Source of the DNA: Chloroflexota bacterium
GTDB lineage: Bacteria > Chloroflexota > Anaerolineae > UBA2200
Assembly: GCA_030607875.1 (NCBI GenBank)
Contig: JAUWJD010000014.1
Coordinates: forward strand, 1-64,000
Direction of reading: 5' to 3'
Length of the DNA stretch: 64,000 bases
A program made the translations under genes and the position numbers. This document shows, one piece after another, positions 32,427-40,734 of the stretch (its first letter is position 1; every line of letters begins with the position of its first letter). The notes beneath the pieces were generated by a model. It was not told the origin of the DNA and searched no databases. It worked only from the letters and a program-made list of their open reading frames with translations.

Positions 32427-33290
32427 TCAAGTAAGTCCAGTTCCAGCCAGCGCGTTTGTTGGATTGCGTTCCTGCAATATGTCTTCCATCCTAAGTCGCA
32501 CCATAGGTTTCGTTTCAGGGTCGGTCAAGACATAAAACTTATCCTCGCTGATGGCCTTGAATACGCAATCTGCGACTTGGTGAGGGGGCATCCCCTCTTG
32601 TATCGCTTGCTGCCAAGCCTGAAACCGCATCACATCTTCGCGACTCGGTTTCTCCTCTACCGGGGCATTTTGCAGCTCGGTCGGACGGTTTCGTCCGGCG
32701 TCGATAATTCGGGTATTGACAGATCCTGGGCACAGAACAGAGACCCTGACTTTGGCCCCTCGTTGCTTGAGTTCATGGTAGAGAGTCTCAGACAGCGTGA
32801 CTATCCCATGTTTGGTCACTTTGTAAATCCCACCACCAGGATAAGACATTAGCCCCACCAAAGAAGCAGTATTGACGATGTGACACTCAGTATCTTGCTC
32901 AAGCATGATGGGGACAAAGACCCGAACCCCGTGAATAACACCCCACAGATTCACCCCCATGACCCATTCCCAATCAGCCAAGGTGCTTTCCCAGATGGAG
33001 TCGCCTGCCTGGACGCCAGCATTGTTGCACAGCAGATGTACTGCCCCAAAGGCATCGAGCGTCTTCTGAGCTAGCGCTTTGACATCGCTGGCCTTTGAGA
33101 CATCTGTCAATACGGCCAGCACGGCCGCCCCTGCTGTTCTCATTTCTTCTTCGGTTTGGGCCAAAGCTTTCTCCTCGATATCAGCCAGAACGACCTTCAT
33201 GCCTTCCTGTGCGCAACGTTCGGCCATTGCACGACCTATGCCACTGGCCGCACCTGTGATGACTGCTACGTTGCCCTTGAATTCCTTCAT
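32427..33290 (-). CDS. Short-chain dehydrogenase/reductase
   Basis: A 287-aa classical SDR. Cofactor site TGAASGIGRAMAE (residues about 12-24); ADIEE after beta-2 suggests NAD(H). NNAGV is present, the catalytic Ser is in NTASLVGL, and Tyr/Lys in YKVTKHG (about 160). The C-terminal extension GMPPHQVADCVFKAI and the mention of a lid helix recall the many SDRs that act on hydrophobic alcohols; the substrate cannot be told. It starts 38 bases after the core of a good attC site, as expected for a gene cassette. Confidence 0.82.
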   Translation of the reverse strand: MKEFKGNVAVITGAASGIGRAMAERCAQEGMKVVLADIEEKALAQTEEEMRTAGAAVLAVLTDVSKASDVKALAQKTLDAFGAVHLLCNNAGVQAGDSIWESTLADWEWVMGVNLWGVIHGVRVFVPIMLEQDTECHIVNTASLVGLMSYPGGGIYKVTKHGIVTLSETLYHELKQRGAKVRVSVLCPGSVNTRIIDAGRNRPTELQNAPVEEKPSREDVMRFQAWQQAIQEGMPPHQVADCVFKAISEDKFYVLTDPETKPMVRLRMEDILQERNPTNALAGTGLT

Positions 33291-33327
33291 AGTTTGACTC
33301 TCCCTGCTCTTGAGTTGCGGGCGCGCT

Positions 33328-33387
33328 GCCCAACTTGTTGATAGACGGACATCTTTCGCTCTAATCCTCTAGTTTGGGGTGTTAGGC
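33328..33387 (-). repeat. attC site (best preserved)
   Basis: 60 bp on the minus strand: inverse core GCCTAAC, an imperfect palindromic centre (TAGAGGATTAGAGCGAAAG), and core GTTGGGC just before the SDR gene. Both ends fit RYYYAAC and GTTRRRY and pair with each other apart from one G-T. Length lies within the range known for attC (57-141 bp). Confidence 0.6.
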
Positions 33388-33486
33388 CGACATTGTTCCA
33401 CCTAATCACCCATCTTGTCGTGTTATGCAGACGTTTTTCCATATAGCAAGCCCTCTAGGATGTACTGGGCTGCCGTTTTGCACTCC

Positions 33487-33639
33487 TTTCTCAGGAGGAC
33501 TCTCCGCTTCCCTGGCCTGACCGCCAGGACATGCAGCACATCCGGTCACCCGCAAGCACTGCGAGCCTGCTACGTGGCCTCCTGGCAGTTGCCACGACCG
33601 GACTTCACCAGTTAGCCGTTGACAGCTCTCAGGACACAC
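33487..33639 (-). repeat. Group II intron-like repeat, copy 8
   Basis: It starts GTGTGTCCTG right after the hairpin GCCTAATCGTTAGGC plus GCAGG, consistent with the class C habit of inserting next to hairpins or attC sites. The 3' part is missing after CTCCTGAGAAAG. The rest of 33640-33751 holds no feature that I recognise. Confidence 0.55.
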
Positions 33640-33751
33640 CCTGCGCCTAACGATTAGGCCGCCTATTTTTGCGGGATTTACTCTCATCCGCAATTTGAAA
33701 TCTGAAATGTGATAGGATGCCTTACTACATAGTGCGACAATTTCTAGACTA

Positions 33752-35188
33752 TCAGCGATAAACTGTTAGATGATACTGTTTTGCAAATGACAATTGGTGG
33801 CGGAGATAAGTAGCGTTTGGAAAGATCTGTACCAGCGTTTCATCAGATTCGTTTCCGGCCATAAGTGCGCTACGAGCGGCTGATAGAGGAATGTACCGAA
33901 GGTAGATGCCCAATCCAAAGCCTGAGATTGAGCAGATGATGCTAAAGACGCATATGATTGTTAAACACTGTGTAGCAAATCTACGCCAAAATTCATCTAG
34001 GCGATTAGGGTAAACAATGCTCTGAGCAGTAGAAGCCTTTAGAAAAAGCAAAGATACCAGTCCGACCCAGAACCATACGGACAAACCTACGTATCGGGGG
34101 CTGAGTGCAAGCCACCACTTTTCACCCACGCGACCAACTCCAACAGCCAGCGCAATCAAAAGCGTGTAGAAGCAGAGTGCAATATAGGGTAAATATACTG
34201 TTTGTTCTTCGATAGATGGTCTACGCAAAACATCAAGAACAATCAAGATTACCACCCCTACTCCGACAACGCCAGGAATAGATGCGGTGTAGAAAGTCAT
34301 AACTGGCGCTCCCAGAAAAGTAAATACATAAAGCAGGTATATGTGTAACATCGAAAGGAATGTGCTCAATGTTGGTAGGTCAAGAACACGCTGGAAGTCT
34401 CTAAAATAAATAGCAGTCGAAATCAATGCGGCTACAAGCCAGATAGATACAAACAATATCTTGCGAGTTTTCCCTCTCGCTGCAATCAGAAGCAGCACTA
34501 ACCCAGCCCCCCAAAGAACAATGCCAGCGGAGATTGTGTATTGTGCCACAACGGCGCAAAGCAAGCCTAAACCAAATCGTGTAGTGGTTAAGCTGGAATT
34601 TGCCAAGAGGAATAGCCCCAATACTGAAACAAAGGCATAGAGTGAAAATAGCAATTGATATCCGTTTAGCCAGTTTTCCCATTGGTTGAGGGAAAAAACC
34701 AACAGCGAGATAATCAATAACGGCCAGTTCGATAGTTTGATAGCCAATTCTCTACAGGTAAGAGAAAGCTGGTACTTGATTACCAGAAATGTCGCAACAG
34801 AGAATCCAATCTGCACACCCATTTCTATTCGTGTGTTCCACCGCGTCAACAACGCTAGTGGGACGAGGATGAGCCTGGGTACTAAGGGTCTATGTTCATT
34901 GTTTTGTGACAGCAAATCGGCGAATCTAAGCGTTCCTTGATAGGATTTTAGTATATGCGGCAATAAAGCTGCCCATGGATCACCAAAAGGAATGTCTACT
35001 CCGAAAAAGGCAACATAAATCAACAACACAATAAGCGGCACCCAAATCATACGGGCCCACCAGCTTTTGTGTTCCAGTTTCTGTATTTGATTGTACCAAT
35101 CGTGTTTAGCTAGACCAATTGCCCGTTTCTTCACACAGGAATAGTTTTCGGCTAGTGATTTATTGACTACAGAGTGATTATTCAGCAT
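33752..35188 (-). CDS. Low-GC polytopic membrane protein, possibly GT-C-like
   Basis: A 478-aa protein with about 10-11 hydrophobic segments after a cytosolic N-terminus of about 45 residues. The first periplasmic loop contains DIPFGDPWAALLPHI and NEHRPLVPRLIL. Such acidic residues after TM1 are a feature of GT-C glycosyltransferases and related Wzy/PMT-like proteins. Codon use and GC are far lower than in neighbours, indicating recent transfer. It carries no recognised catalytic motif beyond this. The IS701 copy lies 71 bases upstream. Confidence 0.5.
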   Translation of the reverse strand: MLNNHSVVNKSLAENYSCVKKRAIGLAKHDWYNQIQKLEHKSWWARMIWVPLIVLLIYVAFFGVDIPFGDPWAALLPHILKSYQGTLRFADLLSQNNEHRPLVPRLILVPLALLTRWNTRIEMGVQIGFSVATFLVIKYQLSLTCRELAIKLSNWPLLIISLLVFSLNQWENWLNGYQLLFSLYAFVSVLGLFLLANSSLTTTRFGLGLLCAVVAQYTISAGIVLWGAGLVLLLIAARGKTRKILFVSIWLVAALISTAIYFRDFQRVLDLPTLSTFLSMLHIYLLYVFTFLGAPVMTFYTASIPGVVGVGVVILIVLDVLRRPSIEEQTVYLPYIALCFYTLLIALAVGVGRVGEKWWLALSPRYVGLSVWFWVGLVSLLFLKASTAQSIVYPNRLDEFWRRFATQCLTIICVFSIICSISGFGLGIYLRYIPLSAARSALMAGNESDETLVQIFPNATYLRHQLSFAKQYHLTVYR

Positions 35189-35259
35189 TGGTCTCTTCTT
35201 GATTTTCTATGAGATGAAGAAATTTCCGCTAGCAGGTGCTTTTCTATTGTGCGGCCTAA

Positions 35260-36761
35260 TACTACAACCTCAGTTATGGTGAGCGGTTTCTATGAATACG
35301 TGTTTCGGGCCAATGCGCGCCCCGTCGCCGATAGTGGCTGTGGCGGGCCTGCTGTCGTTTGGCCCGTCGCCAGCGAGACCAGGCCAGCCGCAGTTCGTGG
35401 GAGCGAGGAGGCAGGGACAGCGCGATCTCCAACAGCCGCCGTACCTCCGGGACGCTCAACTCGGCCAGTTCCCGATCCGGTGGTTTTTTTCCCCGCCTTC
35501 TGGCGGATGGAAGCCAGCCAGGCGTGGGCCATCATTGAGAGCGTGATGTGACGATGCCAACTGTGCCAGTAACGCACTTCATACTCGTCGAGACCGGTCT
35601 CTCCTTTGCCTTCCTCGATAGTCGTCTCGATACTCCAGCGAGCCGAGGCCACGTGAGCCATGGTGCTCAGTGGGGTGCTCGTCGGCGCGTCGGACAGGTA
35701 GTAGGCGATGTCCGTTGGGTCGGTGATGGAGCGTTGGGCCATCAGCCAACTCTCCAGTCCGGGCAGCCTATCTCGGCTCTCCACGACCCGCACTCGCGTC
35801 CAATCGTAGGTTCGAGGCCCCTTCTCTCCTGCGCTCACAGTCAGCCGCTGCCAGTCCTTCGCCGGGCCAGAGGCGATCACCGCCGCGACCTTTTCCGAGG
35901 AGGGCGCGTCCGCGGACAAACGGGGTTTCGTTCTGGGCCGCCCCTTACCGCCCGCCACTGGTTCCTCCACCGCTGGCCGTTCCCGCCAGACTGGCGTGTT
36001 GGCCGCCACCGCCAAGACATAGGTCTTGCCCGCTCCAGCGACAGCGTCGCGCAGGTAGGGAGCATCGCCGTACACCTCATCCCCGGTCACCCACGACATC
36101 GGTACCCCTTGCGCCCAAGCGTGCTCCAGCATCTCCACCGCCAATTCCGGCTTGGTCTTGAAGGTCACTTCAGCCGGTACCTTCGCCTCTCGGCACCGCT
36201 TTTCATCGCTGCACCACTCCTCCGGCAAGTAAAGCCGTCGATCCAGAAAGCAGCGCCCTCCTCGGGCAAAGTAGGTCAGAAAGACACCCACCTGGCAATT
36301 CTCCACCTTGCCCGCCGTGCCCGTGTACTGCCGTTTGACCCCGACCGACTTCTGCCCCTTCTTCAGAAAGCCAGTCTCGTCCACGACACCAATTCCCTCC
36401 TCGTCTCCGAATCGTTCGATGACGAATCGCTGCAACTCATCCCGGACCGCGTCCTCGTCCCACTGAGCGCTGTACAGCAACCGCTGCATCCGTTGTGGAT
36501 CCTGCTCCCCCACGGCCTCCGCCATCTGCCAGCAGTTCTTACGCCCCACCGCAGCCAGCAGACCGCGAAGATACCGCTGAGCTGCCTCTCGCGGCTCGCT
36601 GCGTACAAAGAAAGGAGCAAAACGAGCCTGGAAATCCTCAAAATCAGCAGCCCATTGGTCCAACTCCTCTGTCGTCATTGGTCTCTTCCCCCCTCACACG
36701 GTGTTGAGACCATTATCGCACATGATAGCTTGGGATACAAATCTCAACTGAGGTTGTAGTA
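35260..36761 (-). mobile_element. IS701-family insertion sequence with CTAA target duplication
   Basis: The element is 1502 bp. Terminal inverted repeats TACTACAACCTCAGTT are exact at both ends. CTAA is duplicated directly outside (35256-35259 and 36762-36765), the four-base target duplication known for IS701. The intact ends and duplication indicate recent insertion. It carries one transposase gene. Confidence 0.88.
35290..36678 (-). CDS. IS701 family transposase (frameshifted near the C-terminus)
   Basis: 462 aa as read. The DDE residues are Asp100 (GVVDETGFLKKG), Asp in VTGDEVYGDAP, and Glu in IEEGKGETGLDEYEVRYW, all present. After RQKAGKK the frame becomes GC-rich nonsense. In the plus-one frame the text continues PPDRELAELSVPEVRRLL and ends near 35274, which is the usual IS701 tail. 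The change is at a run of seven A (35484-35490 on the plus strand as T). This could be an assembly error or a site of transcriptional slippage. It lies in the middle of the element described above. Confidence 0.88.
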   Translation of the reverse strand: MTTEELDQWAADFEDFQARFAPFFVRSEPREAAQRYLRGLLAAVGRKNCWQMAEAVGEQDPQRMQRLLYSAQWDEDAVRDELQRFVIERFGDEEGIGVVDETGFLKKGQKSVGVKRQYTGTAGKVENCQVGVFLTYFARGGRCFLDRRLYLPEEWCSDEKRCREAKVPAEVTFKTKPELAVEMLEHAWAQGVPMSWVTGDEVYGDAPYLRDAVAGAGKTYVLAVAANTPVWRERPAVEEPVAGGKGRPRTKPRLSADAPSSEKVAAVIASGPAKDWQRLTVSAGEKGPRTYDWTRVRVVESRDRLPGLESWLMAQRSITDPTDIAYYLSDAPTSTPLSTMAHVASARWSIETTIEEGKGETGLDEYEVRYWHSWHRHITLSMMAHAWLASIRQKAGKKTTGSGTGRVERPGGTAAVGDRAVPASSLPRTAAGLVSLATGQTTAGPPQPLSATGRALARNTYS

Positions 36762-36767
36762 CTAATA

Positions 36768-36840
36768 CTATTAGGTGGACATTTGTCCACCTAGTCACCT
36801 GGCTGGGGATACTAGGCACAAGTTCCGTCTGCCTAGCGGA
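36768..36840. repeat. att-like palindromic region next to the integrase remnant
   Basis: It has TAGGTGGACATTTGTCCACC (perfect palindrome) and a second CTAGGCACAAG...CTGCCTAG pair. The layout (TA.TAG..GGACAT) resembles the attC-like sites at 29153 and 33328. It may be a decayed attI or attC. Nothing else is seen between the IS and the integrase remnant. Confidence 0.35.
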
Positions 36841-36904
36841 CTTCTACAAGGAAGCGAAACCGGTACTATAGCCCCAGCTTCAAACCTGATATGAGTATAC
36901 GCCA

Positions 36905-37068
36905 ATGGTCGCCAAAATGCCAGCACCGATCATAGGGCTGGAAATGAACAGACGTCCAAAAAGGCTGCTTGACCGGGCTTGTGCCGAGCCTGTCGAAGTG
37001 TTCGCGACACCATCCGGCTCAAGCACCACTCCATTCGCACCGCAGAGGCCTACGTGCACTGGATGCAC
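36905..37068 (+). pseudogene. Integron-type integrase N-terminal remnant, copy 2
   Basis: From the ATG the plus strand encodes MNRRPKRLLD. After a REP-like insert (GCCGAGCCTGTCGAAG) it encodes IRLKHHSIRTAEAYVHWM in another frame. The second part is a clear match to the IntI N-terminal motif. The catalytic domain is replaced by the 3' end of the kinase gene on the other strand. It parallels copy 1 at 29364. Confidence 0.62.
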
Positions 37069-38091
37069 TCACTTCTTTTCCTTCTCGATCACCACCCCCG
37101 GCGCCACTTGCAGGCGATAGACCTCCGATGCTCCAGCTCCACGCAGGGCTTTCTCCAGTAGCGCGGCGTCCGGCCAGGGCCACAGCGCGATGATCGTACC
37201 GCCGTGCCCGGCGCCGGCCAGCTTGGCCCCCAGCGCGCCGGCCTCTAGCGCGGCGGCGATCAGCCGCTCGTTCGACTCGCCTGAGCCGCCCAGGTCGCGC
37301 TGGATGGCGTGATTCTGATTCATCAAGCGGCCCAACTGCGGCCAGTCACCCGCCAGAAGCGCCTTCTTGCCCATGCGGGCAATCTCGGTGATGCGCTCGT
37401 AGCTCTGCACCACTGCCGCCTCCCCCTCTAGCCAGCGCTCGCGGATCGGACGGTGCACCTCGTCGGAGGAGTGCCGCATCCCGGTGAAGCCCAGCAGGAA
37501 GGGCAGCTCCGGGACGTAGTCGGCCAGCGGTTCGATGGTGGCGAAAAGCTCCGCCTCGGCGCGGCGATAGAACTGCTTTCCCCGAAAGTCCATATAGTTC
37601 AAGCCGCCGAACGTGCACATGTAGGCGTCCTGGTAGCCGCACACGACCTTGAGATAGTTCAGTTCGATGTAGCGAGCCCGCTCGGCGAGTTGGTACCGGT
37701 TCGGATACTCACCCTGCCAGGCCAGGAGCGCCCGCAGCAAGGCCACCACCAACGCCGTCGAGCCCGACATCCCGCTGCGCATGGGAATCTCGCTCTCGTA
37801 GCGCACGCGGCAGGCCAGCGACGGCAAGCGCATGTAGTCGAGCACCACGCGCACCACATCGAAGAGATCCCCCCGGGGGCGCAGGTCGTCACGGTCGGTG
37901 ATCCGCAGCTCCTGCCCCTTGGTCTCCAGCACCCACTCAGGCGCAGGCGTTAGCGTTACGTGTGCGCGCATGCCCAGCGAGCACGAAAGCACCGCACCGC
38001 CATACATGTCGGTCGGATTGCCGATGATGCCTGCCCGGCCAGGCGCGGAACAGACGATTTGGCTTCGCTCAGAGTCCGTGGGTCTAGTCAC
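37069..38091 (-). CDS. GHMP kinase, glucuronokinase-like
   Basis: A 340-aa sugar kinase. Motif 1 is APGRAGIIGNPTDMYGGAVL (residues 16-35); the GNPTDMYGG form is typical of glucuronokinase. The ATP loop is PMRSGMSGSTALVV (103-116). Motif 3 is AKLAGAGHGG. It should phosphorylate a sugar or uronic acid at C1. The GTG start overlaps the stop of the GalU-like gene by four bases (GTGA), so the kinase and a nucleotidyl transferase are made together, as expected for a salvage route to UDP-glucuronate or a similar sugar. Its 3' end is duplicated at 29492. The substrate is inferred. Confidence 0.75.
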   Translation of the reverse strand: MTRPTDSERSQIVCSAPGRAGIIGNPTDMYGGAVLSCSLGMRAHVTLTPAPEWVLETKGQELRITDRDDLRPRGDLFDVVRVVLDYMRLPSLACRVRYESEIPMRSGMSGSTALVVALLRALLAWQGEYPNRYQLAERARYIELNYLKVVCGYQDAYMCTFGGLNYMDFRGKQFYRRAEAELFATIEPLADYVPELPFLLGFTGMRHSSDEVHRPIRERWLEGEAAVVQSYERITEIARMGKKALLAGDWPQLGRLMNQNHAIQRDLGGSGESNERLIAAALEAGALGAKLAGAGHGGTIIALWPWPDAALLEKALRGAGASEVYRLQVAPGVVIEKEKK

Positions 38092-38990
38092 AGCTCGTAA
38101 GCCTTCGCTTTGATGTACTTGCGCACCAGGTAACCGTACCGCTCGTCTGCCAGCGCAAAGTCAATGAAGGTGCGGAAGTAGCTCTCGAAATTGCCCACGT
38201 CGTAGCGACGCTGGTTCCGGGTAAGAAGCCAGGCGTAAACTGGCTCTCCCTTATGGATCAGCAATCGGATGGCGTCGGTGAGCTGAATCTCTCCCCGCTT
38301 GTCAGGCGTGGTGCGATTGAGCGTCTCGAAGATGGCCGGGCTGAAGACGTAGCGCGCAGCCACGGCCAGGTTCGTCGGGGCAGTGCCCGGGGCTGGTTTC
38401 TCGACAATGTCGGTCATGGCCACCGGCTCGCCAGGCGGAGGCTCCGCACCGTCAATGCTGACAATGCCATAACGGAAGACTTCTTCCTGGGGCACCTTCT
38501 CCACAGCCACGACCGCTGAAGCTCCCAGATGACGATGAGCCTCCATCATGGCTCGCAGTGGGGCGGCGGGATCCTCGGCCACGATCAGGGAATCCCCCAG
38601 GGCAACCACAAAGTCGTCGCTGGCTACGAAATCAGCGCCCAGCGAGATGGCGTGGCCCAGCCCCTTGGGGGTACTTTGCCGCGTGTAGAAGAAGCGCGAC
38701 CTGTCCCCGAGATAGGCGAGGTCTGCCAACGCCGCCTCGTTTCCGGCCTGTTCCAACGCCGCCACAAGCTCGGCATCGGGGTCAAAGTGGTCTTCGATGA
38801 CTCGCTTGCGGCGCCCGGTGATGATCAGAATCTGGCGCAGGCCAGCAGCCTGCAGTTCCTCCACCACGTGTTGGAGTATCGGTTTGCGTCCTACAGGCAG
38901 CATTTCCTTGGGCTGCGACTTGGTGGACGGCAGGAGCCGCATGCCCAGCCCAGCAGCAGGGATGACCGCTTTCGCGATTGGTCGAGCCAT
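38088..38990 (-). CDS. galU: UTP-sugar-1-phosphate uridylyltransferase (GalU family)
   Basis: A 300-aa nucleotidyltransferase. The signature AVIPAAGLGMRLLPSTKSQP (8-27) and KEMLPVG bind the nucleotide. GLGHAISLG and ALGDSL supply the sugar-1-phosphate site, and EKPAPG and the late GNFESY segment are typical of GalU. It joins UTP with glucose-1-phosphate or, given the partner kinase, possibly glucuronate-1-phosphate. GGAGGAAGTAGGCC precedes the ATG. GalU homologues with relaxed substrate range are known, so the partner could define the role. Confidence 0.88.
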   Translation of the reverse strand: MARPIAKAVIPAAGLGMRLLPSTKSQPKEMLPVGRKPILQHVVEELQAAGLRQILIITGRRKRVIEDHFDPDAELVAALEQAGNEAALADLAYLGDRSRFFYTRQSTPKGLGHAISLGADFVASDDFVVALGDSLIVAEDPAAPLRAMMEAHRHLGASAVVAVEKVPQEEVFRYGIVSIDGAEPPPGEPVAMTDIVEKPAPGTAPTNLAVAARYVFSPAIFETLNRTTPDKRGEIQLTDAIRLLIHKGEPVYAWLLTRNQRRYDVGNFESYFRTFIDFALADERYGYLVRKYIKAKAYEL

Positions 38991-39021
38991 GGCCTACTTC
39001 CTCCTTGTCCCATGAAAGACC

Positions 39022-39222
39022 GTAGCATAGGGCCTTATGCCCGTCTTGCCCCTACAATTACAACGCCCACAAGGGGCTATGCTACCGGTTATCGCATAAG
39101 TGCGAAATCTTTCACGACTGGTCATGATAGTATGGAGTAGCATAGGGCCTTGTGCCCGTCTTGACCCTAGAATTACAACGCCCACCCCGTCAAGCGGGAC
39201 GAACTGCAAGGGGCTAAGCTAC
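39022..39222. repeat. Two copies of a long hairpin repeat
   Basis: Copies at 39022-39085 and 39137-39222 both start GTAGCATAGGGCCTT and end with the complementary GGGGCTA...GCTAC, so each can fold on itself. They fill the gap between galU and uxaE. The second carries a 20-base insert with its own CCCGTCAAGCGGGA hairpin. Confidence 0.8.
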
Positions 39223-39288
39223 ACCTTCTGTCAAAGCGCTGCAGTGTCGGATGCCTGGACGGCGTTTCGCACCGCGATCTAGCTAGCC

Positions 39289-40731
39289 TTATCGCAAGAA
39301 AGGCGACAGGTGCCGCTGGAAGTGCGCCTCCAGCAGCGTGTAATACACATCCTCGTGCTCCCGGAGCGTCGCCAGCAAGCGCTCGCCGAACCGATCCAGC
39401 ACCGAGCCGTACGTGACGTGCAGCACCTGCCGGGCGTCGAACTGCTCCAGCAAGCCGCACAGGCCGGCGTCGCTCAGCGCGTCCGGAGCGGGGACGTTGG
39501 CCAGTTGCGCTGAGACGTGATAGGTAGCCCGGTCTGTGTCGTAGCGCTGCCGAGAAAAGGCCAGGATCTCCCGGAAGAGGGACGCATCCAGCTTGGCCAC
39601 CGCCCGCAGCGCCTCCAGGTAGCTGGTCCCGGCTGTCTTGAGATGCACCAACCCATCGCTCAACCTGGCAATGATGGGATAGATGCTGAACTTGTCCGAA
39701 CCAGAATGAATACTGAGCTTGTACGGCCCCAGGGCGCGGGCAATGGCGGCGTGCTTCGTAAGCTCCGCCTCAAACTGCACCAGGTCGCCAATATAGTCCA
39801 CCCCCTTTTCAAAGCGGCCGATATAGCGTGGCGCCAGGCTCACCCAAGACACCCCAAGCCGCTTGAGCTCGCTGGCGATGTAAAAGTGCTCCTGCGGCGA
39901 GGTGGGCGTCTCCGTCTCGTCTATCGAGACCTCCAATTCAAAAGACCGCTCTGCCAGCTGCCCGGCCAGGCAGCGGTACATCCGCACCGCGTGGGCGACC
40001 GCCTGCCCGTACTTGGCCGCGGCCCGCCACAGCGCCTCCTGGTCGAAACTGAGCATCGAATCCGCCAGATCGAAGGAGCGGCCCAGGTAGCGCCGCTCCA
40101 TGTCCCGCGCCGTGTCCTGCAAGGCGTCCCAGGGCAGCGCCTGTACCTTTGCTTCTACCTCAGCCGACGGGGCAGTGTGCGCAGCGTTGTCCACGTGGTC
40201 GCCAGGGTCAATGGTGTAGAAGGTGTAGCCAGCAGCGACGAAGGCAGCGACGTTTTCGGGCGTCTTGAGGTGGTCCGCGTCGGCGCCCCAGCGATCGCGC
40301 CAGCCCTCCTGGAATACTCCCCACATCGCATCGTCGAGCACCTGCTGCGGCGTGCGGCCGGTGCGGGCATTCTCGCGCACCGACTGCTGGGCAAAGATCG
40401 GCGCCAGGCCTGCCTGGCGCACTGCGCGAACGTGCCCTGGCGTCGCCAGCCCGAGGCGGTCTCCGAAGCCGGCCGAAGTGCGCTTGCCCAGCGGCACGGG
40501 ACGCAGCCAGGGCAGGCGCGCGCGCAGCATGGCAGCGTTGGCCGCAGTGCGCGGACAGAGCCACAAGCCGCTCTGCTCGTGGGGAGTGCCCGCAAAGCCG
40601 GTGGCGTCACCCAGGATGGCCAGGCGCTTGTCACCACGCGGGACGCTCCGAGCCAGGGAATAGGTGGCCGCGTCCGTCTCGACCACCGAGCGTGGATAAA
40701 ACGTCCAATCGGTCAACTGCTTCAGATGCAC
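39289..40731 (-). CDS. uxaE: Tagaturonate/fructuronate epimerase family protein
   Basis: A 480-aa protein read from a GTG with GGAGGGTGAGAC ahead. It matches the UxaE (tagaturonate epimerase) family: DATGFAGTPHEQSGLWLCPR near the N-terminus and the metal- or base-bearing segments EVSIDETETPTSPQEHFYIA and SIHSGSDKFSIYPII (His in SIHSGSDK). UxaE of Thermotoga maritima (TM0440) interconverts D-tagaturonate and D-fructuronate at C3/C4. UxaC lies four bases upstream and the IolO/IolN/IolM genes follow further up, so this enzyme links inositol and galacturonate breakdown to fructuronate. Family recalled from memory. Confidence 0.82.
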   Translation of the reverse strand: MHLKQLTDWTFYPRSVVETDAATYSLARSVPRGDKRLAILGDATGFAGTPHEQSGLWLCPRTAANAAMLRARLPWLRPVPLGKRTSAGFGDRLGLATPGHVRAVRQAGLAPIFAQQSVRENARTGRTPQQVLDDAMWGVFQEGWRDRWGADADHLKTPENVAAFVAAGYTFYTIDPGDHVDNAAHTAPSAEVEAKVQALPWDALQDTARDMERRYLGRSFDLADSMLSFDQEALWRAAAKYGQAVAHAVRMYRCLAGQLAERSFELEVSIDETETPTSPQEHFYIASELKRLGVSWVSLAPRYIGRFEKGVDYIGDLVQFEAELTKHAAIARALGPYKLSIHSGSDKFSIYPIIARLSDGLVHLKTAGTSYLEALRAVAKLDASLFREILAFSRQRYDTDRATYHVSAQLANVPAPDALSDAGLCGLLEQFDARQVLHVTYGSVLDRFGERLLATLREHEDVYYTLLEAHFQRHLSPFLR

Positions 40732-40734
40732 GTC

